Assembly (NCBI RefSeq): GCF_001611675.1
Contig: NZ_CP014766.1
Span: 4,092,001-4,156,000, forward strand
Length of the DNA stretch: 64,000 bases
Reading direction: 5' to 3'
Origin: Pontibacter akesuensis
GTDB lineage: Bacteria; Bacteroidota; Bacteroidia; Cytophagales; Hymenobacteraceae
Part shown: positions 42,647 to 50,123 of the stretch, piece after piece
How positions within the stretch are numbered: the first letter of the stretch is position 1
Layout: each line of letters starts with the position of its first letter
The notes under the pieces: generated by a model
What the model saw: only the letters and a program-made list of their open reading frames with translations
The model's database searches: none
What the model was told of the DNA's origin: nothing
Made by a program: the position numbers and the translations under genes

Positions 42647-43327
42647 ATGGCGGAGAAAAGCAATAAAAATGCGACGACTATGATGACGGAACCTCAGATT
42701 ACAGAGTTAGAGCGAGATATTATTAAGGAGATCCTTAACATTGGCCTGGCGCGGGCGGCAGATTCTTTTGCAGCCATTGCCCGGGACAAGGTGCTGCTGA
42801 AGGTGCCCGATATCCAGCTGATAGAGGTAAAAAAGCTGATAGACCTGGTAACCGAGTATGAGGACACCCACATCATCATACAGTCTGACATCAAGGGTGA
42901 TTTTAACGGTGCCACGCTCATGCTCTTTTCCGATGACCACGTGGTGCGGCTGTCCGAAGTATGCCTGGCCATGGTAGAGGTGCAGAAAGGGGAGCTCTCT
43001 GTTATGCAGGAGTCCCTTTTGCTGGAGATCAGCAACATTATCACCGGCGCCATGGTTACACAAATGGCCAATATCCTGAAAGCGAACATCTACGGCTCGC
43101 CGCCAAAATCCCCGAAGAACCACATTGCCGATTCGCTCAAAGATATTCTGGTGCAGCACCCGCTGTTTCAGCCGCTGGTTTTCACCGTCATCACCCGTTT
43201 CACGCACAACTCCAAGAGCGTGGAACTGCCGTTGCTGCTTTTCTTTGACTCCAACACATTCCTGAAGATCCTAGATATCATCCGTACGTTTCAGTTGGGC
43301 AAAAATGACCTGGCCGAAAGCGAATAG
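42647..43327 (+). CDS. cheC: CheC-type CheY-P phosphatase
   Basis: A 226-residue protein with two CheC/CheX/FliY active-site motifs: IIKEILNIGLARAADSF (Glu28, Asn31) and LLLEISNIITGAMVTQM (Glu127, Asn130). The two-motif form is CheC. It dephosphorylates CheY-P and in some bacteria pairs with CheD, which is absent here. One base separates it from the cheA stop, and an AGGAGG sequence lies inside the end of cheA. Last clear che gene of the cluster. Confidence 0.9.
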   Translation: MAEKSNKNATTMMTEPQITELERDIIKEILNIGLARAADSFAAIARDKVLLKVPDIQLIEVKKLIDLVTEYEDTHIIIQSDIKGDFNGATLMLFSDDHVVRLSEVCLAMVEVQKGELSVMQESLLLEISNIITGAMVTQMANILKANIYGSPPKSPKNHIADSLKDILVQHPLFQPLVFTVITRFTHNSKSVELPLLLFFDSNTFLKILDIIRTFQLGKNDLAESE

Positions 43328-43426
43328 TAGCTAAACTTACGTTTGTCCGGCTCTGGCATTCCATATAAGTCTTGAAACCTATTCTTGCTATCTCTCTTAT
43401 GTACAAGGAGCGCCACACTTATTTAG

Positions 43427-44236
43427 ATGCCATCAACCAAGCACAAACTCAGCAGGTATGAAATAACCGGCTATGCCCTGATCCTGGTCGGTGCAGTGGT
43501 GCTGGTGTGGGGCACGATCAAATTTAACCTGGCCGAAGAATTATACTTGGATCCGGCTGACAGGGAAGGAGTTTTCGGGCAGTACGGAGAATTTATTGGT
43601 GGCATTGTGGGCTCGCTTTGGGCGCTGGCCGGTGTCTTTCTTTTCTTCGCCACCCTTACCTACCAGAAACGCGAATTCGAGTTGCAGCGCTTTGAGCTGC
43701 ACAAAACGCAGAAAATTTTCCAGCAGCAGAACTTCTCCACCCTCTACATCAGCTTTATCCAAAAGCACAACGACATTATCGATTCCTTAACGGCCTACGA
43801 TATCAACGAGAGTGCTTGGCGCGGTTCCAACTTCTTTGTCTTCTTTCAGGAAAAAGTGCTTACCTCTTTTGTGCAGAAAGTGCGCGCGATGGAGCCGGAG
43901 GAGAAGTCAGTCCAAAGGCTGGAGCATCTTTTCGAGGAGTATTTCACCTACCATTTCTCCTTTTACCAGAACTCGCTCAACCCATACCTCAAGAACCTGA
44001 GCGTGCTGTTCAAACTTATTCAGAAGTATAGAACTGAGGCGCAGGACGAGGGCGAGTACTACAGCTTCATCACCAAAGCTAGCTTTACGCAGTCTGAGCT
44101 GTTCCTGATTTACCATGTGGCCCAGTTTAACCTGCTCCAGGAGTTCAGCGCCTTCGACAATGCCTTTGACGTGTTCGAAGATATGACCGAAACGTACAAG
44201 GTAGACTATATCGTGGCAAAAGAGCTGCAGGCGTAG
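43427..44236 (+). CDS. Putative phage abortive-infection membrane protein (PutAbiC-like)
   Basis: A 269-residue protein with two N-terminal membrane segments (about 12-30, GYALILVGAVVLVWGTI, and about 53-77, FIGGIVGSLWALAGVFLFFATL). Between them is a short loop with GVFGQYGEFIGG. A helical cytosolic part (about 80-269) is rich in aromatic residues (QQQNFSTLYISFIQKHNDIID). The pattern GxFIGGxxGSLWALAGVFLFF followed by a QREFELQRFE-type helix and NFF resembles the PF16872 putative abortive-infection family. Family function is not firmly established. It lies 99 bp after cheC on the same strand and might be transcribed with it or separately. Confidence 0.65.
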   Translation: MPSTKHKLSRYEITGYALILVGAVVLVWGTIKFNLAEELYLDPADREGVFGQYGEFIGGIVGSLWALAGVFLFFATLTYQKREFELQRFELHKTQKIFQQQNFSTLYISFIQKHNDIIDSLTAYDINESAWRGSNFFVFFQEKVLTSFVQKVRAMEPEEKSVQRLEHLFEEYFTYHFSFYQNSLNPYLKNLSVLFKLIQKYRTEAQDEGEYYSFITKASFTQSELFLIYHVAQFNLLQEFSAFDNAFDVFEDMTETYKVDYIVAKELQA

Positions 44237-44421
44237 CCAGATTACCCCATCAAAGTATAAACTGCAGATCCCATACTTGCTAAACGGGTTGGAGAAATAA
44301 ATTTATTTAACTCATTAGCTTGCAATGGAGTATACTTTTATGCTGATGTTTCACTTTTGATAATAGCGGCGGATTTCGTTTTTTTGCCCTCTTATCTTTT
44401 TTTAACCTTCTATACCCATTG

Positions 44422-45744
44422 ATGAACGCTTTAGGTAGACACATTCTAGTAGAATTTTACGATTGCTCCGCTGAGTTGATGAATGACGTTGTTCACATAG
44501 AGAACAGCATGGTTGCCGCCGCTGAAACAGCCGGTGCCACCGTCATTAACAGCACGTTCCACCACTTCTCGCCTTACGGGGTATCGGGTGTGGTGGTGAT
44601 TCAGGAGAGCCACCTGGCCATCCATACCTGGCCGGAGTACGGCTACGCGGCGGTAGACCTGTTCACCTGCGGCGATTCCGTAGACCCATGGGTATCCTAC
44701 AATTACCTGAAAGAGGCATTCGAGGCCGGACACGGTTCCTCTATGGAACTGCGCAGAGGGCAGCTGAGCCTGCTGAAGCGCAACGACTTCAACCTGGAGT
44801 CGCTCCGCGATCTTTCCCCGAAAACGATAGAGGCAGAGGGCACCATCACCCGCGACGTGTGGTTTACCGAGCGCGACGAGAACATTGCCCTGTCGCTGAA
44901 ACACTCAGGCAAGCAGTTGTACAAGAAGGACTCGCCTTACCAGCGCGTTGAAATTTACGAGACACTTGCCTACGGCAACATGCTGACGCTGGATGGCATG
45001 GTAATGTGCACGCAGAAAGACGAGTATGTGTACCACGAGATGATCACGCACATCCCGATGTTCAGCCACCCGAAAGCAAAACGCGCCTTGGTAATCGGTG
45101 GCGGCGACGGCGGCACCGTTCGCGAGCTGCTGCGCCATGAGCAACTGGAGGAGGTAACACTGGTGGAGATTGATGAGCTTGTGATTGAGGCATGCAAACT
45201 GCACCTGCCTGAAACAGCCGTGGCTTTCGGAAACCCACGCCTTAACCTGCTGGTAGAGGACGGCATCAAGTATATCAATGAGTGCGCAGATGGTCGCTAC
45301 GACCTGATCATCGTGGATTCTGCCGATCCGGTTGGCCCGGGCGAGGGATTGTTTACCGCTGAGTTTTACAGCCAGGTGTACCGTTGCCTCACACCTGACG
45401 GATTGATGATCACGCAGTCTGAATCGCCGCGCTTTAACAGTGCCGTTTTCGTGGAGATTTACGATACCTATAAGCAGATTTTCGGGCAGGACAACGTGCA
45501 TTGCTACCTGGCGGCCATTCCAACATACCCAACCGGTACCTGGAGCTTCTCTTACTCCTCCAAAGGCGATTCGCACCCGCTGCGGTTCGACCGTGAGGCA
45601 GCCGCGCGCTTCTCGCAGGAGCAAGGCCTGAAGTATTATAACGAGGAAATTCATACGGCTGCCTTTGCGCTACCGAATTTTGTGAAGCAACTGCTGAACA
45701 GCGGCACACAGAAAGAAGTTGAAGCCTACTCAGCTGAAAAATAG
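44422..45744 (+). CDS. Fused S-adenosylmethionine decarboxylase / spermidine synthase
   Basis: A 440-residue bifunctional enzyme. The ATG at 44422 is preferred to the TTG one codon upstream. The N-terminal AdoMet decarboxylase (about 1-120) self-cleaves between Glu62 and Ser63 in [12 protein letters not shown] to make the pyruvoyl cofactor; His68 and Cys83 fall at the positions known in the Thermotoga maritima enzyme. The C-terminal spermidine synthase (about 140-430) has YHEMITHIP, the SAM-binding [11 protein letters not shown], and [21 protein letters not shown]. It makes decarboxylated AdoMet and transfers aminopropyl to putrescine, giving spermidine. The agmatinase-like gene starts 1 base downstream. 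The fusion would allow channelling of the intermediate. Confidence 0.95.
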   Translation: MNALGRHILVEFYDCSAELMNDVVHIENSMVAAAETAGATVINSTFHHFSPYGVSGVVVIQESHLAIHTWPEYGYAAVDLFTCGDSVDPWVSYNYLKEAFEAGHGSSMELRRGQLSLLKRNDFNLESLRDLSPKTIEAEGTITRDVWFTERDENIALSLKHSGKQLYKKDSPYQRVEIYETLAYGNMLTLDGMVMCTQKDEYVYHEMITHIPMFSHPKAKRALVIGGGDGGTVRELLRHEQLEEVTLVEIDELVIEACKLHLPETAVAFGNPRLNLLVEDGIKYINECADGRYDLIIVDSADPVGPGEGLFTAEFYSQVYRCLTPDGLMITQSESPRFNSAVFVEIYDTYKQIFGQDNVHCYLAAIPTYPTGTWSFSYSSKGDSHPLRFDREAAARFSQEQGLKYYNEEIHTAAFALPNFVKQLLNSGTQKEVEAYSAEK

Positions 45745-45745
45745 C

Positions 45746-46816
45746 ATGACTACCAAAGAGCAAAAGATACAGAACTTCGATCCGAATGGGGTTGGGGACA
45801 TCAGCGGCGGCCTGTTCGGGCTCCCGTTTACCATCGAGGAATCTGAAGTAGTGATTATTCCCATGCCCTGGGAAGTTACCGTTTCGTACAGCGCCGGTAC
45901 TGCCGCAGGACCACAGGCCGTGAAAGATGCTTCGCCGCAGCTTGATTTGTTTGAACCCGGCTTGAAAGACGCCTGGAAGTTGGGCATTGCGATGGAAGAG
46001 ATATCAGAGGAATGGGCAGCCACCAGCGAGACGTTACGCGATAAAGCCGAGGCCTACATCAAATGGCTGGAGGCCGGAAGCCCGGAGATAGGCAAGGAAG
46101 AATTTCAGAACCTGCCCGCGGATATCACCGCAAAAGGAGAGGAGCTACTGCAGTGGCTGAAGCAAAAGGCGCTGACGTACCTGGAGCAAGGCAAACTGGT
46201 AGGCGTACTAGGCGGAGACCATAGCACACCGCTTGGCCTGATGCACGCACTGGCCGAGAAGCACGAGGAGTATGGCATCCTGCAGATAGACGCACATGCC
46301 GACCTGCGCGATGCGTACGAAGGATTTGAGTTTTCGCACGCCTCCATCATGTTCAATGCCCTGAAACTGCCACAGGTGAAAAAGCTGGTGCAGGTAGGTA
46401 TTCGGGACCTGGCGCAGTCAGAAGCGGATCTGGCCGTACAGTCGAATGGCCGTATTGCCATTTTCTACGATGCTGTGATGAAGGAAAACCTGTACGCCGG
46501 CGACAGCTGGAAAAAGGAATGCAAGAAAATCATTGCTCAGCTACCACAGAAAGTATACATCAGCTTCGATATTGATGGCCTGGATCCAAAGCTTTGCCCT
46601 GGCACTGGAACACCGGTGCCAGGAGGACTTGAGTTCGAGCAGGCCGTATACCTGATTAAGCAGTTGGTGAAGTCTGGCCGAGAGATTATTGGCTTTGATT
46701 TATGCGAGGTTGGCCCAGGCGATACGGAATGGAACGGCAACGTAGGGGCGAGGGTTCTGATGAAACTATGTAACTGGATGGCCGCTTCGCAGGGAAAACT
46801 GGAAGCACAGTTTTAG
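45746..46816 (+). CDS. Agmatinase/arginase-family ureohydrolase
   Basis: A 356-residue ureohydrolase. The ATG at 45746 (MTTKEQK) is one base after the preceding stop; an in-frame upstream ATG inside that gene is rejected. Manganese ligands appear in GVLGGDHSTPLG, LQIDAHADLRDAYEG and ISFDIDGLDPKLCPGTGTP. An insertion of about 65 residues, rich in Lys and Glu, lies between the N-terminal strand region and the GGDHS motif. Linkage to AdoMet decarboxylase-spermidine synthase points to agmatinase (agmatine to putrescine plus urea), but arginase cannot be excluded. It ends at a hairpin terminator. Confidence 0.9.
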   Translation: MTTKEQKIQNFDPNGVGDISGGLFGLPFTIEESEVVIIPMPWEVTVSYSAGTAAGPQAVKDASPQLDLFEPGLKDAWKLGIAMEEISEEWAATSETLRDKAEAYIKWLEAGSPEIGKEEFQNLPADITAKGEELLQWLKQKALTYLEQGKLVGVLGGDHSTPLGLMHALAEKHEEYGILQIDAHADLRDAYEGFEFSHASIMFNALKLPQVKKLVQVGIRDLAQSEADLAVQSNGRIAIFYDAVMKENLYAGDSWKKECKKIIAQLPQKVYISFDIDGLDPKLCPGTGTPVPGGLEFEQAVYLIKQLVKSGREIIGFDLCEVGPGDTEWNGNVGARVLMKLCNWMAASQGKLEAQF

Positions 46817-46844
46817 CAGCAAGCAGAAAGTATAAACAAGTATA

Positions 46845-46878
46845 AAACGGCCGGTAGAATATTTTCTATTGGCCGTTT
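46845..46878 (+). terminator. Terminator of the polyamine operon
   Basis: AAACGGCC (46845-46852) pairs with GGCCGTTT (46871-46878). The stem continues through two G-U pairs and TAGAA/TTCTA to a 4-nt loop. It lies 28 bp after the ureohydrolase stop. Confidence 0.75.
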
Positions 46879-46960
46879 CTATGCTGTCCACTACAGGGAA
46901 CAAATTATCTTTTAGTTCCGCATTCCGTAAGTGTAGCCATAGTAAAAAACATACTTTCAC

Positions 46961-46968
46961 TATATTTG
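46961..46968 (+). promoter_or_regulatory. -7 element TATATTTG of the small membrane protein gene
   Basis: TATATTTG is a perfect TAnnTTTG match only 14 bp before the ATG at 46983. This predicts a nearly leaderless mRNA. Confidence 0.55.
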
Positions 46969-46982
46969 GTAAAAGCTAAACT

Positions 46983-47315
46983 ATGGGATTTATACTTCGA
47001 ATTATATTGACGGGCGCCGCGGCTATGTTGGCCGCCTACTTACTGCCGGGCGTGGACATCGACGGCTTCCTGACAGCAATCATCCTGGCGCTGGTGCTTG
47101 CCGTGCTAAATGCGGTGGTGCGCCCGGTGCTGGTGTTCCTGACCATTCCCGTTACCATACTTACCCTGGGGCTGTTCCTGCTCGTAATCAACGCAGTCAT
47201 AATTTTGCTGGCCAGTTGGATGATAGAGGGTTTCGAGGTGGCTGGCTTTATATCTGCCCTGCTCTTCAGTATCGTGATTTCTATTGTGGTGGCCATACTG
47301 GATATGATCTTCTAG
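46983..47315 (+). CDS. Small four-helix membrane protein, phage-holin-4-type family
   Basis: A 110-residue protein made almost only of four hydrophobic segments (about 1-22, 28-48, 54-80 and 86-109). The motif ALVLAVLNAVVRPVLVFLTIPVTILTLGLFLLVINA is the signature of the PF04020 family, annotated as phage holin family 4 superfamily II but present as an ordinary chromosomal gene in most bacteria. Real holin function is doubtful. Inner membrane; function unknown. A 26-bp-stem terminator follows. Confidence 0.9.
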   Translation: MGFILRIILTGAAAMLAAYLLPGVDIDGFLTAIILALVLAVLNAVVRPVLVFLTIPVTILTLGLFLLVINAVIILLASWMIEGFEVAGFISALLFSIVISIVVAILDMIF

Positions 47316-47330
47316 CACGTTATCATACTT

Positions 47331-47388
47331 TATAAAACGAAACAGGCCGGGCCAGCAGATTAGCTGGCCCGGCCTGTTTCGTTTTATA
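47331..47388. terminator. Bidirectional terminator, 26-bp perfect stem
   Basis: The arms 47331-47356 and 47363-47388 are perfect complements (core AAACAGGCCGGGCCAGC) with a 6-nt loop AGATTA. It lies between the convergent membrane-protein and copper-protein genes. Confidence 0.92.
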
Positions 47389-47397
47389 CTTAGCTGC

Positions 47398-47733
47398 TTA
47401 CTTCTTCTGCATCCACTCTTCACAAGCGTCAGCGCACTCTTTACAGGCATCGGCACATTTCTGGCAATGCTCTGCCTCGTGCTGACGGCATTCCGCCTCA
47501 CACTTGCGGCAAATTTCAATACACTCCTTCATCACGTGCTTGGCATGCGGGGAGTTACGGGCCACAAACTTGGCCGTAAGCAGGCATATGTCAGCGCAAT
47601 CGCGGTCAAGCATAATGCAGCCCACCATCATTTTTACATTGTCCTCCTGCAGGCAAAGGGTGGCGCAGGTTTCGCAGGCGGTCATACATTTTACAAGTAC
47701 GTGTTCGAGGTTGTTCGTTATTTCAGATTTCAT
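47398..47733 (-). CDS. Cys-rich four-helix-bundle copper-binding protein (Csp/DUF326 type)
   Basis: A 111-residue protein starting at the ATG at 47731-47733 (MKSEITNNLEHVLVKCMTAC); longer upstream frames are rejected. It has 16 cysteines in C-x3-C and C-x2-C spacings along four predicted helices (KCMTACETCATLC, GCIMLDRDCADIC, ECIEICRKCEAEC, HCQKCADACKECADAC), as in copper storage proteins that bind many Cu(I) ions inside the bundle. No signal peptide, so a cytosolic (Csp3-like) protein is likely. It probably buffers copper. No copper exporter is adjacent. Confidence 0.9.
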   Translation of the reverse strand: MKSEITNNLEHVLVKCMTACETCATLCLQEDNVKMMVGCIMLDRDCADICLLTAKFVARNSPHAKHVMKECIEICRKCEAECRQHEAEHCQKCADACKECADACEEWMQKK

Positions 47734-47841
47734 AGCTTTTGTTTTGAAAGTTAAACGTGTTAAAAGGTACGGGTATGGGAAATGATGGTTATCAAACCTG
47801 AAAGCCAGGGAACTGTTCTCGTAATTGAGGGGCTTTATAGT

Positions 47842-47849
47842 TATCTTTG
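47842..47849 (+). promoter_or_regulatory. -7 element TATCTTTG of recQ
   Basis: TATCTTTG is a perfect TAnnTTTG match, 56 bp before the recQ start codon. It lies close to the divergent copper-protein gene. Confidence 0.55.
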
Positions 47850-47905
47850 ATCTAGAAGTGACGAAGTGAAAGCAGGCGCAGCCTGTAATAGAAGGAAAGA
47901 CAAGT

Positions 47906-50038
47906 ATGGCAACAATTCGGGAGGCAAGAGAAGCCTTAAAATTATACTTCGGGTACGAGCAGTTCCGGCCCATGCAGGAGCAGATCATTGAGGGCGTGCT
48001 GCAGGGAAAGGATGTGGTGGTACTGATGCCGACCGGCGGTGGTAAATCGGTGTGCTATCAGGTGCCTGCGGTGGTGATGCCCGGCATCTGCGTGGTTATT
48101 TCGCCGCTCATTGCCCTGATGAAGGACCAGGTGGAGGCCCTGCTAGTAAACGGAATTCCGGCTGCTTACCTGAACAGCTCCCAAAACTCCGACGAGCAGT
48201 ATCAGATTGAGAAGCAGTGCCTGGAGGGAAAGCTGAAGCTGCTGTACGTGTCGCCTGAGAAGCTGCTCTCCTCCGGCTTTATGTCCTTTATCAGCCGCAT
48301 CAACATCTCGCTTTTTGCTGTGGATGAGGCGCACTGTATTTCCTCCTGGGGCCACGATTTCCGTCCGGAGTACACGCAGCTGAAAGCGCTCAAGCAGCAG
48401 TTCCCGAGCATCCCGGTCATTGCGCTGACCGCCACCGCCGACCGCCTCACGCAAAAAGACATACAGGAGCAACTGCACATGCGCGACCCGCAGGTATACG
48501 TTGCTTCCTTTGATAGGCCCAACATCAACCTGACCGTGAAGCCGGGCAAAGACAGGTTTAACAAAATAACAGATTTCCTGGCGCGCCGGCAGCGGCAGCC
48601 AGGCATTATCTATTGCCTAAGCCGCAAGGCCACTGAGTCGCTGGCGGATAAGCTGAAGCGCAGTGGGTACAGCGCCACCTATTACCATGCGGGCATGCCG
48701 GCGAACCAGCGCGCTAAGGCCCAGGAGGATTTCCTGAACGACGATGTGCTGATAGTGTGTGCCACGGTTGCCTTTGGTATGGGTATCGACAAATCGAATG
48801 TGCGCTGGGTGATTCATTACAACATGCCCAAAAACATAGAAGGGTATTACCAGGAGATCGGGCGAGCCGGCCGTGATGGGGCTACTTCGGATGCGCTGCT
48901 GTTTTACTCCTACGCCGATGTGATGAGCATGCGCTCCATGCTGCAGGAAAACCATAACGAGGCGCAATCAGAACTGCAGCTCGTGAAACTGGAGCGGATG
49001 CAGCAGTTTGCAGAGGCCGCTGCCTGCCGCCGCCGCATCCTGCTGCAGTATTTCGGAGAAACGATGCAAAAAGACTGTGGCAATTGCGACATCTGCCGCA
49101 ACCCGCCTACCCGTTTCGATGGCACCTTAATTGCACAGAAGGCACTTTCCGCCATTGCCCGTACCCAAGAAAGAGTAAATATGGGACTGTTGGTAGACGT
49201 GCTTCGGGGAGCCCGTAACGCGCAGGTGCTGCAGTCGGGCTACGACAAAGTGAAAACCTACGGTGCCGGCCGCGATGTGAGCACGCTGGATTGGAACCGT
49301 TACCTGCACCAGATGCTGAACGAGGGGCTGATTGAGATGGCCTACGACCAGGGCTATACTTTGAAATTGACGGAGCAAAGCAAGCAGGTGCTCTTTGAGA
49401 GCCGGAAAGTACAGCTCGTTAAGTTTGAGGAAGTGCGGCAGGAGGAGCCAACTGTAAGGGCACGTCCGAAGCGGGAACTGATAAAGGATGCCCTGTTCGA
49501 GAAGCTGCGCAGCCTGCGCAAAAGCCTGGCCGATGAGTATGGCGTGCCACCTTATGTGGTGTTCACCGATACCACGCTGCAGGAAATGGCTGCTGAACGG
49601 CCTACTAATAAAATTTCCATGCTTGCCATTTCAGGGGTGGGCGCGCAGAAGTTTGAGCGATATGGCGATACGTTCATCACCACGATCATTGACTTCATAA
49701 ATGAGGAGCAGAACAAGGGCAACAAGATGAAGGGAGCCACGCACCTGGCTACGCTGGAACTGCTACAGAAAGGTTTGTCAGTAGACGAAATTGCCCAGTT
49801 ACGCAGCCTGAACCCGGTAACCGTGTTTTCGCACCTGGCTACGTTATATGAGCAGGATTATGATATAAATCTCTCGCGCTACGTAAGCAAAGCCGAATAT
49901 AAAGCAATCTCAAAAGCGATAGCGAAGTTGGGTGCTGACGCAAAGCTGAAAGATCTGTTCGAAGCCCTTGGCGAACAGTATGAATACTATAAAATCCGGC
50001 TTTCAGTCTCAGTTTATAAAAAGGAGTTTGCCCTGTAA
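47906..50038 (+). CDS. recQ: ATP-dependent DNA helicase RecQ
   Basis: A 710-residue 3'-5' helicase. The helicase core (about 1-345) has motif 0 GYEQFRPMQ, Walker A MPTGGGKS, DEAH box VDEAHCISSWGHDFRPEY, motif III ALTATA and motif VI QEIGRAGRDG. The RQC zinc-binding segment (about 375-400) contains AACRRR and CGNCDIC, followed by a winged helix. The HRDC domain is about 515-595 (LFEKLRSLRKSLADEYGVPPYVVFTDTTLQEMA), and a further C-terminal helical domain (about 620-705) has SVDEIAQLRSLNPVTVFSHLATLY. RecQ acts in recombination repair and fork processing. It ends at a 28-bp-stem terminator. Confidence 0.98.
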   Translation: MATIREAREALKLYFGYEQFRPMQEQIIEGVLQGKDVVVLMPTGGGKSVCYQVPAVVMPGICVVISPLIALMKDQVEALLVNGIPAAYLNSSQNSDEQYQIEKQCLEGKLKLLYVSPEKLLSSGFMSFISRINISLFAVDEAHCISSWGHDFRPEYTQLKALKQQFPSIPVIALTATADRLTQKDIQEQLHMRDPQVYVASFDRPNINLTVKPGKDRFNKITDFLARRQRQPGIIYCLSRKATESLADKLKRSGYSATYYHAGMPANQRAKAQEDFLNDDVLIVCATVAFGMGIDKSNVRWVIHYNMPKNIEGYYQEIGRAGRDGATSDALLFYSYADVMSMRSMLQENHNEAQSELQLVKLERMQQFAEAAACRRRILLQYFGETMQKDCGNCDICRNPPTRFDGTLIAQKALSAIARTQERVNMGLLVDVLRGARNAQVLQSGYDKVKTYGAGRDVSTLDWNRYLHQMLNEGLIEMAYDQGYTLKLTEQSKQVLFESRKVQLVKFEEVRQEEPTVRARPKRELIKDALFEKLRSLRKSLADEYGVPPYVVFTDTTLQEMAAERPTNKISMLAISGVGAQKFERYGDTFITTIIDFINEEQNKGNKMKGATHLATLELLQKGLSVDEIAQLRSLNPVTVFSHLATLYEQDYDINLSRYVSKAEYKAISKAIAKLGADAKLKDLFEALGEQYEYYKIRLSVSVYKKEFAL

Positions 50039-50049
50039 GTATAAGTGAG

Positions 50050-50109
50050 GCTGACGTATAAAAGGAAAGGCTGCTCAAGTATGAGCAGCCTTTCCTTTTA
50101 TACGTCAGC
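50050..50109. terminator. Bidirectional terminator, 28-bp perfect stem
   Basis: The arms 50050-50077 and 50082-50109 are perfect complements (core AAAAGGAAAGGCTGCTCA) with loop AGTA. It lies between the convergent recQ and subtilase genes, 11 bp after the recQ stop. Confidence 0.92.
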
Positions 50110-50123
50110 TTTGTAAGCCAAAC

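Noticed and set aside
46983..47315. Small membrane protein as a prophage holin
   Set aside because: The family name contains holin, but no lysis or other phage genes are near and the family is an ordinary chromosomal one.
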